Positions 28,401-42,655 of a stretch of DNA of 64,000 nucleotides are shown in pieces. Each line of letters opens with the position of its first letter. The first letter of the stretch is position 1. Made by a program: the position numbers and the translations under genes. A model generated the notes under the pieces. That model was not told where the DNA came from and did no database searches. It was given only the letters and a program-made list of their open reading frames with translations. This stretch comes from Nymphaea colorata (lineage: Eukaryota > Streptophyta > Magnoliopsida > Nymphaeales > Nymphaeaceae): NCBI RefSeq assembly GCF_008831285.2, contig NC_045139.1, positions 1,620,704-1,684,703 on the forward strand, read 5' to 3'.

Positions 28401-31400
28401 ATAAATGAGGAAATCAGACTCGTTGAAAGAGTTGTAATTGGTGATGGACCGAATCTCCTAGCCACCTCCTTGGGAAAGGTTGCCAACAACTCCTCAATAA
28501 AATGAAGCAACTACTTATGCACTAAACTGATAATATACCATGATCTTCCAAATACCAAAATATCCAGTGATAAGCTTCAGACAACATTTTTCATTAGTAA
28601 ATAGCATACCTCAGTTCCTCGCCGTAACAGTTCTCGTGCCAATGGGAGCATGCCTAGAACTATGTCTGCACCAGAATTATCCACAAAAAGCAAAGCTCTT
28701 TTATATGGTGTTGTCTTCTTCTCTGGAGATCCTAACAGTCTTTCTTTGAACAAATCAAAATCATCAACCTGAAACCACACATAACTGGAGTACATATGAC
28801 AAGCGACCAAACTGAGCATGGAAAGAACTGATGCAAAAGGTCTTACACTTCAATTAGGTTAGTATTGCTGGAAAGACGAAACTCACCCGCCAAGGCCGCT
28901 GCATCTTGTTGTGACTCAGACGATATATTTCAATAATTGTGCCTTTACGATATAGATCCACACAGGCACGAGCTCCCCAGTCAAAGATATTGGCAGCAAG
29001 GACCCCCTCAACAACGGCTAGAAGCCTAGTTTCCTAAGAATTGTGAAATGTCAACAGAACTGCTGAAGAAAACATCTTGACATTTGAACTAACTGAAATT
29101 TAGAAAGAACCTTTTTTCTCTTTTGATTACAGAATTATTACAATTACATGGGTGCTTGGACATGCAGGTGACCAGCATATGTATTCTTATAGAAAAATAT
29201 GTGACTGATCATTTTCAGACTTAAGCATTCCACAACTCAAATATCAACTTATCATGCAAAACTGTGAGGGATCAAAGTTAATTCTTAGCACCAGATCAGT
29301 TTAAAAGCTAATACAAACTTCTTCTGAAACAATGAGATAACCTCTGTATAATCAACACTTACATGTACCTTGATACCATGAGTAACATAATTGACAAAAA
29401 TGATAATCAATATCATGTGGGCACTCCTTATATGATACCAGCATTGACATTGTATAATAGGATCATTCTGGACATGGTCAAACCATCAAAGAAATGCTGC
29501 TCACTGCCTATTTACCCACATCCAATTTTGTACAGACAACACATACATAATTTTTAAGGAACTGTGGCATGCAACGAACAGGTTTGCATTAGTCAATAAT
29601 TTGTTGTTTGATTTTTTTTTTAAGTTTTATGTAAGTTGCTTAAATTACATGTAGGGAGAAGGCAAAAACATATCCCATTGTGGTATTATCATGCTTTTTT
29701 CCGTTAAGTTCTATAGTACTCAGTATTGCAGTTTGAAGTTCTTCCAAGAATCCATATTTTCTTCTTTAACTGTCCTTGTTTTATAAATTTCTGCTTTTTG
29801 TGGTCATGTCTCTTCTGTCGGTGCATCAATCATTTCTAATGCTAAAGTTGTATCGTTAGACAGGAAATAGCTCAGCCATAAGCATCGTTAACCTATGGTA
29901 GCTTCCCATTTTTTGCCTTATTACTTTACTTTCTACAAAAAAAAAAAAGACCACCAGTCATGGGTTAAATCCAGAGGCAGGTTGCACAATCAAGAAGGTG
30001 AAGTCTCTGAATATTATATACAGGATGATAGACACAAAAGTGGATTACAAGCTGATTGATAAGCACCTTAAAATTAAAGAGAAGACCACTAAAGTTATAC
30101 AAGTGAAATCTTATTTGTAGCTAACATGTATATATCAGGAGTTCATTTTTATACACACCACATCCATAGAATCAAGTTCCATCAGCAGGTCATGAAGAAC
30201 TCCCAGAGACGCCTCATTCTCCCTGCATGTTCAAGGCACGAAATAGAAATTACAGTAACCAGAGCGATGGTCCTTATTGTTACATCAAATAAAAACGTAA
30301 TTCACATCAAACATCTCAATGACTTAACTCTTTGACGTCCCTTTAGTTTTTACCAAGAAACACTATCCAAGCAAATTATGACACAATGCGGCTAATGTCA
30401 GATTTATATGGACAAGATATATAAAATAAAATATATGTAGGGTTACCATAAAAAAAAAAAAAAAGAGAAAATAACATCTTCACACCGTTACTCACCTCTG
30501 CTTGATGACCCAATATGCATCTGAGAAGTGGAACTCTCTCAAGCATTCTTCCCTAAGCTCTAAAAGATTTGCTAGACCCAACTTTCCATATGCAGCAGGT
30601 TCTTCCCTTAACCTGGACTAAAAGGTATCAGAATACAGAACAGGAAAACATGTGACTGCATTTTAAAGTAGATGATAAATGCATCATAGGTATCCAATTC
30701 ATTTCAAATGAACAAAATGACACTGAAATCGCCACAGACAATGTACACATAAGAGCAATGTCCGACATGCATAAAATTTGCAGTTGAACATACAAGATCA
30801 TATTTTCAGCGAAAATTACCTTATTAACCAATTTAGGAAATTATTATAACCAAACTAGACTAGTTTGACACATTAAATACTTTGGATTTCACACCTTGGT
30901 GCTCAGGTTTGTTACATGAAGCTATACATGAAAGGCATTGACACAATCTCTATTGGTACAAGGATAGGCCACATAGCATATGCAAAAGTGTTCTGTATAA
31001 GTGGAAGAAGTCTAAAAATAAGAAATAAAAGTGTGTAAAATAACAAAATTAGAAAAAACTTTGGTCAAGAAGATGAAGATACATTTGTAGGATTCTCAAT
31101 ACACAGAAAGCTGCATCAAAAGATCACAAAGGATTCCATTGGAAACTCAAGTTTCCTCCTGATATGGCTCAGATCAGAATTTATGGTTATAATCTACAAT
31201 AAACATATCCTCATCACTAAATTATGATTGGATCGCCTTTTCTCCTTCTCAGTTCTCCCTTCCAAAAAATTAATAACAAATATAAATTCCTCATAACTCA
31301 TAAGAGAAATCCTTGAATGGATACTTATTGAGTGGTCTATTTCCTCTTTTGTCTTGTCTAGGATATAGTTCCTGTTAATTGTGCAACCAAGGTTTTGTGA

Positions 31401-34400
31401 GCATTTTCCTTTTTCAGTCAGACTATGAACAGAAGGCATTCTCTAATTGATCAAATTGCAACAGAACCCAAGAAATTACTCTGAATGCCTTTTAATCTGA
31501 CAATGCAGTAAACCTTTTAGGTTATAAAAAAAAAGTTCAAGAGGAAATAAGAAATGCAGGAGGGACAAACAGCATTAAGTTAAGATGGTTCACTTTTTCT
31601 CATGAGATTAAGCATGGCATCTGGCAGAGAGAGTAACAAAAGAGTGGGGAGAGAGAGAGAAAGTGAGGGAGGGAGAGAGAGATTTTCTGGTAACAGGCAC
31701 ACCCTATTAACAATTGGACAAATGTTACAAAAAAATCAAAGAATTAAACACCACCACTAGGAACCTTTAGGAATACACTTGCTGGAAATTCAAAGAATAC
31801 ATGAAGCTACATTTACATGACTAAGTAACCTGTCTTTCATCCGAAACTAAACCAGCTACCAAGCAGCCTAAGTCAGCACAAATGCAAGATTCAGTTAATC
31901 AAATGAAGACGAAAGCTAAGTGGAATACTTTGAAGGTGTGACTCATTACAATGCCTACGTACTGGCCACCCAAAGTTGTCACATAGCTAACCAAGTAAGT
32001 TGATCCCAAGGAATGGTCATTGACAATAAAACCATAGTCCAATATTACCTGGCTAAGTGTGCAGAAAATGCACTAGAAAATGCAACTCCTCTCCTTTTTG
32101 CATCATCTGTACCACCTTCACTGGCTATTGCCTACAAGGACAACCAACAAGTAAGCTTGTGGCTGTAAAATTTGACAAAATCCGCAAAGAAAGGTTTTGT
32201 ATATGTTCCTAATGAAAATTTTGAAGCGCATTTCGACATGGAAATTCATGCACAAAGCTGTGCAGATAAGAACAAGACTTGATGCAAAAACATATTGTTG
32301 ATGCACTTATGATCCCTTTATAAAAGTAAAAAAAAATGGAGAAAAACCATAATAAGACAAAATACCAAGAAAAAGCTGAAACAACAACCATCCAGTAGCA
32401 AGTCATCTATTCAATGGGGATAATGAAAAGTTACTTCAGCTTTTCATTTAGAACGTTAGGTGGTTCTCCCTAAGAAGCAGTAAGTGCTTAAGACACGAAA
32501 TTGTTAAGTAAGAACTAAAAATCCATGCAGAAGCATTACACAATAAAGAAAATGGACTGTTCCCAATTTGTCCTTATGATTATCCATGTTTTCCATTAAT
32601 GTTGTAAAGCTCTCCCTAGAAGTGGGGAAAGTGCAAATGTATCCATCAAGGCCACTAAATTAACACATTTGCACACATTGTTGTGAACCAATACAAACAT
32701 GTGCTAAACTAAGTCAGAAAATGCAGACCATGAAAATGTTAGAAAGAGACAAAATTTACCTTATCAACAAGGTCAGGTAAATGCTCGGATAAGACATTCA
32801 ACCAATACCTAGAAATAAAGGACTACATTTAAGCTAAATAACTTATTATTGGATTATCTACAAAATAAGCAAGTATATTGTCCATATTTTGAAAAATAAA
32901 ACATCCAAGTTCTTTGGACAATAGAAAAATGATACATCACTTACCCAAGTTCACCTTGGTCAGAAAGGTCAACTGTGTTTGGCTCATACCTGTAGGTAAT
33001 ATTGGTACTTTCTTAGAGACTGAAATTCAAACAAGTATACAAAAATAAGCAGGAATTACAGCATCAAGAATGAAAAAGCAATTAGTAACTGAAAAAAATG
33101 GTTTCATAAACACACGCAAAGTCATTCAACAGCACAAGATTTGCACTTAGTTGGGAAATTCAGCAAATAAACAAGAACCCCAATTAATCCTTCAGTGGGT
33201 TTTCTTAACTAGTTTTCAACCCATAGCTCTATTCATACTCTAGAATATAAAGGGTAGGGCAGTCATTTAAGTACAGGGAACAGTTCATTACGATCTTCCT
33301 GCTAACCAGTATTTTGCTTCACAAACCAGAATTGTGATGTCTTTCCAAAGTCCAAAACATAGTTTTTCATGTTGAAATGTAATCGATGCATGTAGTCACA
33401 TGGAAATAGCAATGTGACAAATTCAACAGCAAAACAGGGTTGAGGTAAGATTAACCAATCATAGAAGCTCAAAATCTTGTTAAAAGCATCACTAACATAG
33501 GCAACTAAAAAGAGGTATCACTTACATCTTTGGATCTGCCAGTAGTGGAAACGCCTCCATTGAAGGAACCAGATGCAGTACGCCAACATTTAAAGCAGCA
33601 CTTGCATCTGAACTTAGAATGCTTTCTTTGGACAGAGGCCTCTCAGGGCCACTGAATCCTGTCATTGCAGGTGGAGCCAGTGGCACAGGTGCAGTGATTT
33701 TAGTGCTTTCGAGTTCAAATTTCTCCAACCAAGATATCTGAATTATAAACAGAACAAATTATAGAAACAAGAGAGATAATAGAAGGTAAAAAATAAAGAA
33801 ATAAAATGCTCGATCTAATGGAAACAAAACCCTACAAATGTATCATTAGTACAAGGAACAATAGTGCCTTAAACAATATAAATGCACCTCATTTTGGCTT
33901 CCCAAAAAATGAATGGCAATATTCCACAAACTATGTGGACCTAAACATTTTGAAGATAATAAGTAATAATAAAATTATGAACCACAGTTACCTTTTCATT
34001 CAGATCTCCAAGAGGTGGTACAGGAATCTTTGCTCCCACATAAGGAGTGGCCATTGGAAATTTTTCAACAAATTGATGGGCCATCAGATCCTCAAGACCA
34101 TGGTTGTGATAACTCATAAATGCACCCAGAGCCCCCAAAAAACCTTCATGGCGTAAAAACATTGCCTTTGCCTCACCTTTTGACCTGATGTCATATATGG
34201 GAAATTATGAACTGAAACTTACAAAAATGTCAAGGTATGCTATGGATTTTAACTTAGTCAGGAACATAAAATTGCAGAAAGAAAGCTGAGAATGTTTTCT
34301 TGTCATTTGCTTAGACAAGCCCATTGTCTGTAATAGAAAAAATAGAAATGTTCTAGAATTTCATAAGGTTACTCTTGCCATAAAAAAATTACCAGAAACG

Positions 34401-35560
34401 AACTGCTAATGAAATTGTATCCATAGTGTAGGCATGGCCACGTATAAAAAAGCCACCAAAAAAAATCCTCTTGAGCCCATAACGTAGTGCGATCAAGTGA
34501 GAAATCTAGTAGACAAACAGCAAGGATAAGAACTACTGCATGAGGTAACAATCAGACTGAAAACAGAGAGGTCTTAAGTACAAGAAAGAAATCAAGCTTG
34601 AAACCATGGACTAGAAGCAGAAAATTAGTGATAATCCAAACACAGGAGAAACCATGGCTATAGGTTTGAGAACAATCTCATTTCATGCTTCCATGAATGA
34701 AAAGGGTTTCAAATTTGCAGGGAATATGTGTGTGAATAAAATTAGAAATCAAATAACAAAGCTTGGACCGCAGATTAACAATTATAGACCAATTGGATAC
34801 GAATATAAAAGCAAGCCTAGCAAGAGAACAAATTCAAGTAGGTTAAATGTGCATCTCACAAATTGAAGTAGTTTATGTCTATGCCATGCCTAAGTTCAAT
34901 GCGCTAACAGTTTCCATGAACACTTTGAGACCTATTCTTAGCTGAGATCATTCATGGAGAACCAGTGAATATCATCTATTTTCTTTTAAAGAAAAGGCAG
35001 AAAAACAAGTGTACATCTCAGAAACATTATACAGGCTCAAGTTTCATCTTCATTCTTGGCACCATTGTGTCAAGATGCGTTAACATTCAAAACTAGTGCT
35101 CATCATACTGCAGACTCACGATCATCCAAAAGGATATACAACAGTATACACCAGAACCCTATGAATGAATTTTGCAGCATCACTTGCAAAGAAAAGACAA
35201 ATAAAATTACTTATACTGATATCTAAAGGTTTCTTAATACTCTAGAAAATAGAGCCAGATCAGTGGCATTACAGGAGATAGCAATACAGTTAATGTTGAC
35301 TGAAAGAAGATATATTTAGCTGAAAATGGTGAATACCTGGCCAATGTTGTATGAAATCATGCGTAGAAGAGAGAGAGAAATATCCTCAGGTCTATAGTCT
35401 GAGAGATCTTTATTTTCAGAAGTTGGCTTCCCAAAACTAGATGCTGTGTTTGTTTTTGACAGGCCAATCTGAAACAATTGATAGCAAAGAAGGAAGGAAA
35501 AGTATTAGCACCAAAACATCATCAACATAAAGTTCAGTCAATCTATGCCGCTTTTGCCAC

Positions 35561-35606
<46 letters not shown>

Positions 35607-38600
35607 GACTAACTATTTCCTTGCTTCCACGTTCATACATACACACACACACACACACATAATATTGAAGTTTCAGCGTGCAAGATATGGTATAGTCAAC
35701 CAGCTCAACAACGGAAGTGCTCAGCAGAAGTCATGTTTTAAGTGATAACTACTTGAACTTGCAGCACTCAACATTTTTGTTATCGAAGGCAGGAACGTCT
35801 CCCTATCAAAAGCTTGTCTGGAGATATCAATTATTAATTGAGAACTTTGCTAAAACAGAAGAAGACTAAACAACATGAGCCTTGCATGAGCACGAATAAG
35901 TGAGATAACCAATGTAAATCTACTGATGACTGGGTCAAAGCAGGAGAGTTGACATGCTGTTAAAACAAAGCCTCACATGAGAACAAAAAAAATAGGATAA
36001 TCAACGATAATCCCAAATCTTTAACAGTCTACTCAAATATAAGTGGAGTAAAAAATCAGACCTTGGAGTAGTCCATCCCCCCATATATATCTCCGACAAG
36101 CATGTCTACTGCACTATTATCTCCCTTCTTGCTTAACTCCAATAGTTCATCAAAGCTGGAAACACAAAAGCACATAGCAATTTGATGGAAAGTACGAATA
36201 ACTGGATGAATGAATCTTTTCCAAGCTACCTTTTGCAATTTGTAAGAAGACTTCCTAGGCCCCAGAAAGTACCACCTCCGACATTTGTTCCACTTACCCG
36301 CTGAAACTTCCCATCTCCATCTACCTGAAGTTAACTCCAGAGAGGATGCATATAATCATATGTTTTTGTAAATAATGAAAGAACTATTGTCACAATTCAC
36401 ATGGCGTCATATGTTCATGTAATCTTTATACCTTGATCATACCCACACCAGATCCAATGTTAACAAGAAGATAGGGAAATAGGTCATTCTGATCAATCTG
36501 TACAAATTCTTTCTGTCCGTTCATGTGTGTGAAAGCTTCATGGCGTACAGACTGCATGTTCAATATGAAAAGTAAGCAGCTTTATCATTCCAGCATCCCA
36601 AAGAACAATGCCTAAAAAATCATTAAACATGTCTACATATTCATATATACTGGCCGCTTAGTCAGACACACAAAACTTGCCAAATTATCTTGATGATAGA
36701 AAGACAAATTAATAATATTCAGCCCCATAGATATATGGTCATATTAGTTTTGGCTTCCACATTTTTTCTTACTATAATTATTACAAGCTTGCAAAATATT
36801 ATGAAGATTTAGCTATAATATTTGATATTCATTTTTCATTTTTTTTCTTTTCGAGTGAAGACTCTAGTTAACTTGAGTAGAGAATTCTAAACATACTGAT
36901 GCTGTAAAAGCTCCATTTAGGAACTCAACAACACAAAATTCCTATTACTACACCTTAAGCAGAAAATTAGCACCAGCAACAAGGCAATCTATTTCATCTT
37001 CCTTCTCAAGTGTAACAGCAAGTTTCTCTTTGAAGATATCAGCAAATTTATATGCACCACCACCAGTAGCCTACAAAACAAGTGAACAGAAAATTTAATC
37101 AACAATGTATAGAGATACGAAAGTTGATGTATTTCTTTAGAAGATAAAGGAGGGGCAAGAAAGATAAAAACATTTCATGATCCATAACCGAAAAGGAAGA
37201 AGAAAAAATGAAAGAGGGATAAGAAATTTCTAGCCATCAATGATTTCCAGTGGCATCTTTAAAGTTAAAAAGTACTCCTAACAGTGTCATACACAAGTTA
37301 AAAACTATTCCTAACAGCATCTTTCCAGTGGCTCATACACCTTTGCTCTCCCAAACATTTGGTAAACCAGGAAAGTGACACTGGTACACTGGGCTAGTGA
37401 ATCCACTTTCACGACAGGTGCATCCCAAGCTCCCACTTCCAGAAAAGATGTGTGAGAAGTATAATTAGAAATGTCTGCTGATATCTATCTAAGAAAAGAA
37501 ACTTTCAAGCTGGGGCTGGTTCCAAGTCGTACTTTTACTTCTTTAATGGAATAAAGAAAGAAACATAATGGCAAATGACATTGCCTATGTGTCATGTGAA
37601 CTGTGATATAAACAATAAATTGCTTTGTGACTTGCTACCTGTTTCTTTGTTGTTCTGCCATTTAATAACCTTAACTGTTGTTTGATTAGACATTTTAATT
37701 AATGCATTGAGGTAATAAATATTTTCACATAGAAGAAGTGCATATTTTTTTGACCTACTTTAACAGATTTATTTACATTAAAAGTTAAAATAGTTTTCCA
37801 CATATGTGCAAGAACATGTTTTGCTCCTCAAAAATACAATGGCAACACAAAAGATCCACACCAGATAAAAGAATAAGGAAAAAAAAACCATCCAGCATTT
37901 AAACATGGAAAGCAAGATCAAATCAAGCATTTAAACTTGGAAGCAAGACTTACCTTAATAGTTGCGTGTTCATTTAATGAATTTTCATGTTGGCATGTGA
38001 GGAAACCTAGCCCTGTCAAAAAAAGAAAGTTGCGAATTGAGCCAAAGATTATAATGAAAAATTGAAAGATATGTTACAGTATACTAACAGAAATTTTCCT
38101 ATGAAGCAGATGATTTGAAGCATCTTGGTGAAAGAGCTAAGAGCATCGTGCAATATCATGATTTATACAGTCCATGTATCGGTAGAAATTGACAAAAAGC
38201 TCCTTGTGGTTCCTCTGGTATTCCTTATGATATTTCTTTTCTGCTCCATTTTAAATAATTTTTTTATTTGCTAACATAAATAGTGATAATAATCATATTT
38301 ATTTATTGATTATTTTCTGCTATGATATTTCTTAATGGTTATAAGCTAACATCCATGTACACCTTCTGAAAATGAAGAAAACAAAATGAAGTTCTTCAGC
38401 TAGTAATCAAGGCTAAACTCAGAGAGGGAATTCTTATGCATTTTTATTACCATTGATTCTTTTATTGGACAAAACATTAGACTTTCAACTAAGACAAACC
38501 AAAGGAAAAAGAAGCAAAAAACATACCACCATGATGGAGCTGCTTTGATTTAATAAACTCCAAACAATCATTAAGATTCCTTGTCTCAAATTTTACAAAA

Positions 38601-40756
38601 TGAAGTTGGCCTCCAAGGATGGGATAGTTACTGTTTTGTCCATTGAGAACTTCTGATCCATGTTTGAAAGATCGCCATGTGTTATCATCAGTTGTATAGT
38701 CCTCATGCCTTGAAAAATACACTAACTTTATCAAAGATCCTGACAGCAGAAAAAAGGACAGAAATTATTAATTCAATAGGTAAGATGAAAGTGCATCAAA
38801 GAAATTACAGAAACAAGAACTAACAGAAAAAAAAAATATTTGGCAATGAGGAACCAAAAGAAAGTGGAAAACCGTTTGGAGACTCCCAATCAAGCAACTG
38901 ACAGATGATATAGAAAATTGCAGAGTGAGTCATAGCTTTATCCAGAAAGAGACAAAATAAACCCACCCATTTACATGTAAGAAGCTTCATAGTGAAGGTC
39001 TCCAAAGTCTATGTGTGTTTATGTTCATGGAGCAGTAGCATGTTTATATATTCATTCCTACTGTATTATTTAAGAGATTATGACCCAGCAAAAACCTGAA
39101 CAGCTGCATGCATTTCTTCACCTAACTTCTAGATACTTCACCTGTAGCATAAAATCCATGCATTGGATCAATTTGGTTTAGCAAAATATTCAAATCCTTC
39201 ATCACAAAACGTTAGTGTGATCTCAGCATTCTCATGTATCTCTTTCAAAACTACAGCTAAGCATGATAAGGTACCAATATTGATGCACGTTTTATTCCAG
39301 AAAACAATGACAAACAGCTACGGGTTTAAATTATGGAAAAGTAAACCCATCTACAGCTTTCCATAGTATCCTAGTAAATGCATCACACACACATGCAAGT
39401 CGACAGCAGTGCTGAAACATAAGAGCCCTTTTACTTACAGGTCTGAGTGTTCTAGAACAGCCTCTCCCAGGAACAGTGTAGAGGAGACAAACTGTGATGC
39501 AGATAACGGAAAAATGTATCTAATAGCACCCATAAACAGCAACTGATACTGTGTAATGAACAATTTATAAGTGTATGTTGCAAACATCATGATTGTAACC
39601 GGTTGGCTGGTTGACACAAGGCAATGGCCATCCTTGGTAAGGTTGACTGGACTAATGCTTGTGGAACTAGCCAATGATGCTATCGGCCAGTTGCATTTCA
39701 GTTGTATCACCAAGTAAACTAGCTAATCTTGTACGAGCATGCAATTACATGTGTATCCCCTCGAGCAGAACTGACCTTGGGATCGCTCCTTTGCATGCAA
39801 GGATACCGCTAGAAGGCTAACAGCAATATTACCCCCGAAGAGGAAGCAACTTGTCACCAACATGTGAAGTAAGACAGACCAGGAGCAACACTACATAAGA
39901 CACAATGTGATCCAACCATGAGAGTAGCTATCCTTAAGACCCCTTCTCTCTTGAAATTTCACTTGAACAAACAATTCATTCATACTAGTTTTCTAGCATG
40001 AGGAAAGCAGTTCATCAACAAGGCATAATAACTTCTTTTTTATAACAACCTAAACACAATATTCGGAGCTCAGAAGACAGAAGCAGGCCATAAAGAACAG
40101 CAATCCACGACAGTTATTCTAAGACAGAAAACTTATAACACAATATTCCAAGCTCAGAAGGCAGAAAGCAGACCATAAAGAACGGCAATTCATGACAATT
40201 ATCCCCAGACAGAGAACTCATGCAACTTTTCGACGTTTACAGCTATAGACTGAGAGAAAAAAAAAAAACAACCCAAACTGAACAAAAAGATTCAGTAGAG
40301 AAGCAGCCGAATAGATCCATTAGACTCATGAACTCATCAAGATTCTGGAACAAAAAAAAGAAGTCGTTACACTAATTCGCTTGAATGAGAAAGAAATCGG
40401 CCCAACTGAATCCAGTCAACGCATTTCTGGACCCAAATCAACCGAAATAACCACATCACAACGGAGAAACTAACAAAAAGAGGCAGAAAGAAAAACATCA
40501 GCCAAATGGGTGAATCTACCAACCATCAAATAGAAGCTTAAAGAAACAAGAGAATCCAACCTCCAATATCTATAGCAAGATGCGGGATATCGTCAGACTG
40601 GTTGGGTAGCACAATTGTGGGGTTCCTCTCCTCCAAATTCCCCTGAATGGCTGCACCGGTAAGGTCGAGCTGAGGCCTCGATCCCGATCGGTGGATGAAG
40701 CCCAACCGGGGTGCCACTTTCCCACTCTCAGACCCTTCCTTCCCTTCTGGCTCCAT
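25412..40756 (-). CDS. PANK2: Pantothenate kinase 2 fused to DUF89 phosphatase
   Basis: First step of coenzyme A synthesis (pantothenate to 4'-phosphopantothenate) plus a C-terminal DUF89 phosphatase acting on phosphopantetheine-type metabolites; cytosolic. Exons (5' to 3'): 40756-40561, 38739-38527, 38012-37954, 37070-36954, 36551-36432, 36324-36230, 36155-36062, 35468-35337, 34505-34393, 34184-33992, 33737-33526, 32989-32945, 32808-32760, 32131-32049, 30612-30496, 30222-30159, 29033-28887, 28768-28610, 27001-26918, 26737-26540, 25690-25619, 25501-25412. All introns are GT-AG and all phases agree, giving 883 residues (Arabidopsis PANK2 is about 900). Kinase: DIGGSLIKLVYFSRHEDY, ATGGGAYKF, Glu182 in DEIDCL (the place of the catalytic Glu of human PANK3), and VSGTNVGGGTFWGL (245-258). 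DUF89: Asp713-Asn714 in DNSGAD and Asp749 in LNDVT, the metal-ligand spacing of human PANK4. ATG 40756 fits homologues; in-frame ATGs also lie at 40867 and 40822. Confidence 0.95.
35564..35659. repeat. (AT)19 and (AC)10 in PANK2 intron 7
   Basis: AT dinucleotides at 35564-35601 and AC dinucleotides at 35640-35659 lie between exons 7 and 8 and do not touch splice sites. Confidence 0.9.
40050..40217. repeat. 84-bp tandem duplication in PANK2 intron 1
   Basis: CACAATATTC-GAGCTCAGAAG with the following ACCATAAAGAAC stretch occurs at 40055 and again at 40139, about 85% alike by eye. It lies inside the 1.8-kb first intron. Confidence 0.75.
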
Positions 40757-42506
40757 CAGTTGCGGCCTTGGCGCGCAAGGAAGGGCGCGCAAGGGTGGAT
40801 CAGAATGGCCTTCGCCGTGCATTTTGCCAAGTGAGGAGGCTTCAGAAAACTTAACAACGAACACCACCCACCACCTGACACTGCCAACTCTGCAGAAATT
40901 GCAATCTGTTAGGTGGGTGTTGGAGATGTGTTTTCAACCCCTCGTCCACGTTTTACTTCTACGCGTCCAACGCCTTCCATGCACATAGATTGCCAGCAAA
41001 AACCTGCAGTTGAGTTTGTCCCCGTAAATCGTTTTCATACGAAATGTCAGGAGCCAACCAACTTTTTCCTTTTTTAAACTTCCAAATCTCCTAGCCTGCG
41101 GCTTTCCGAAAAAAAAAAGGTTGAGAGTCCGTAACAGGCTCTCCCTCTTTCTTTCTGCGAGGTATTTGATTATGGGCGCTTTCTTTCCCCCTGAAAATTA
41201 TTAGATTGGTGGAGCACTTCCTTGAGTCTCAAGCAACTATAATCAAATGCTATTCTGTCACATGCCACGTGATTCTAAATTATGTCGCTCAGAGACCACA
41301 AAGCCAAGGGGTTCACTTGAATCACGTGACTTTTGAACACGATGATTCTTAAATTAAAAAAAAAAGTTTCTACCAGGCTATACTTACGTTTTGATGTTCC
41401 CCTTTGATTATCGAAATTACATAAGAAACAAGTAGTTAAATGAAAGAAATTCAAACGGTCTTCGTCATACTACCAAACTTTGAGAGCATTGTCTCAGAAA
41501 GTTCATTTTTGAATCATAGAGTACTTTGACCTTTGCAGGTCTTTGTTTTTTCAGACGTAGAAAATGGGAGATTTGATTGCACTAATTTTCACACAAGCTA
41601 CTTAACTAGGAGGGCCTCTTTCTTAATGCAAACCACTGTAATGAAGACCCTTGGCTTTTGGTTTAAATTTATAAGTCAGATGTTTCACAAAATTTACAAC
41701 TCAAAGTCTAGAAAATAGCAAAGGTTTGAGCACATTATATGCAGTTAGCAAGCCCATTACATGCATGTTCAGTCTATGCTTTATAACAAACCAGTAGTTA
41801 ATGGCTTTGAAAAGTTTCAAAGAAATGTATGCACATTCACATAACTGAGAAAATAGTTTAGTAGTTTGTTTTAGCTGCGCCTACACTACAAAGAACGCAA
41901 ATTTTCTCTCTCTCTTTCAAGATTGAAATGCAAATTTCTGATGGGCATGATGGAACGGTTTCACTATATATGTATGTAATCTTGGGCTTACAGTTGAAAC
42001 GCCTTTGAGACTAACAACATATTCTTCATTTTGCTGTTTTCTCCATTTATAGTCCAATAAATCTGAACAAGAAGAGGAACATCAACTGCTTGCTTTCTCT
42101 CTTCGTATTGAATTTCCTTTGAAACCTTCTTCTTGAATCCAATGGAAGACTTCCGCTAATGGCAAGGAAGAGGTCACTGTAATCATTAAGTCCCGATCGT
42201 TTTCATGCTTTCATCTCTTCAACGGCGTATTTAAAAACATTAAATAAGAGTTGGCATGTTTAATAACGAGCTACCTTAACGGCCAACCGATCAGTAGAAC
42301 AGAAAATTAAATGTCACAAAAAACGAAATGCTTTTAGAGGGTCCACTTGGTCCTGATACAGGCCATCAAAATACAGGGGGAGAATGACAAAATGAAAAAA
42401 TGTATCGAACAAAATGAGTGAAATATAAAGTTATAGACCTTAATTTCTTGATGAACCGTAACCGAGAAGTCCCTCATGAGATCCCTCCCAGATAGGGACT
42501 CCAAAT
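40757..42506. other. PANK2 leader/promoter and intergenic DNA
   Basis: The first 250 bp upstream of the PANK2 ATG are GC-richer and include the in-frame upstream extension. Beyond about 41000 the DNA is AT-rich and I see no gene. Confidence 0.45.
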
Positions 42507-42655
42507 GGGGTTGTTTGGTAATTGAAACGATAACAAACTGTTTTATAAATCTACTGTGGGTTCATGAACACTGTAACATAGGTGTTTCGTTAATCTACCC
42601 TAATCTTTCGGGTAGATTCGTGAAATAGTTTGTTATTGTTCTCATTTAACTGTGT
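42507..42655. mobile_element. MITE-like foldback, family 1
   Basis: Left arm GTTTGGTAATTGAAACGATA at 42513 and right arm ending CTCATTTAAC near 42650 pair over about 40 bp, with AACAAACTGTTTTATAAATC against its complement. Same family as 2421-2606 and 5600-5760. Confidence 0.6.
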
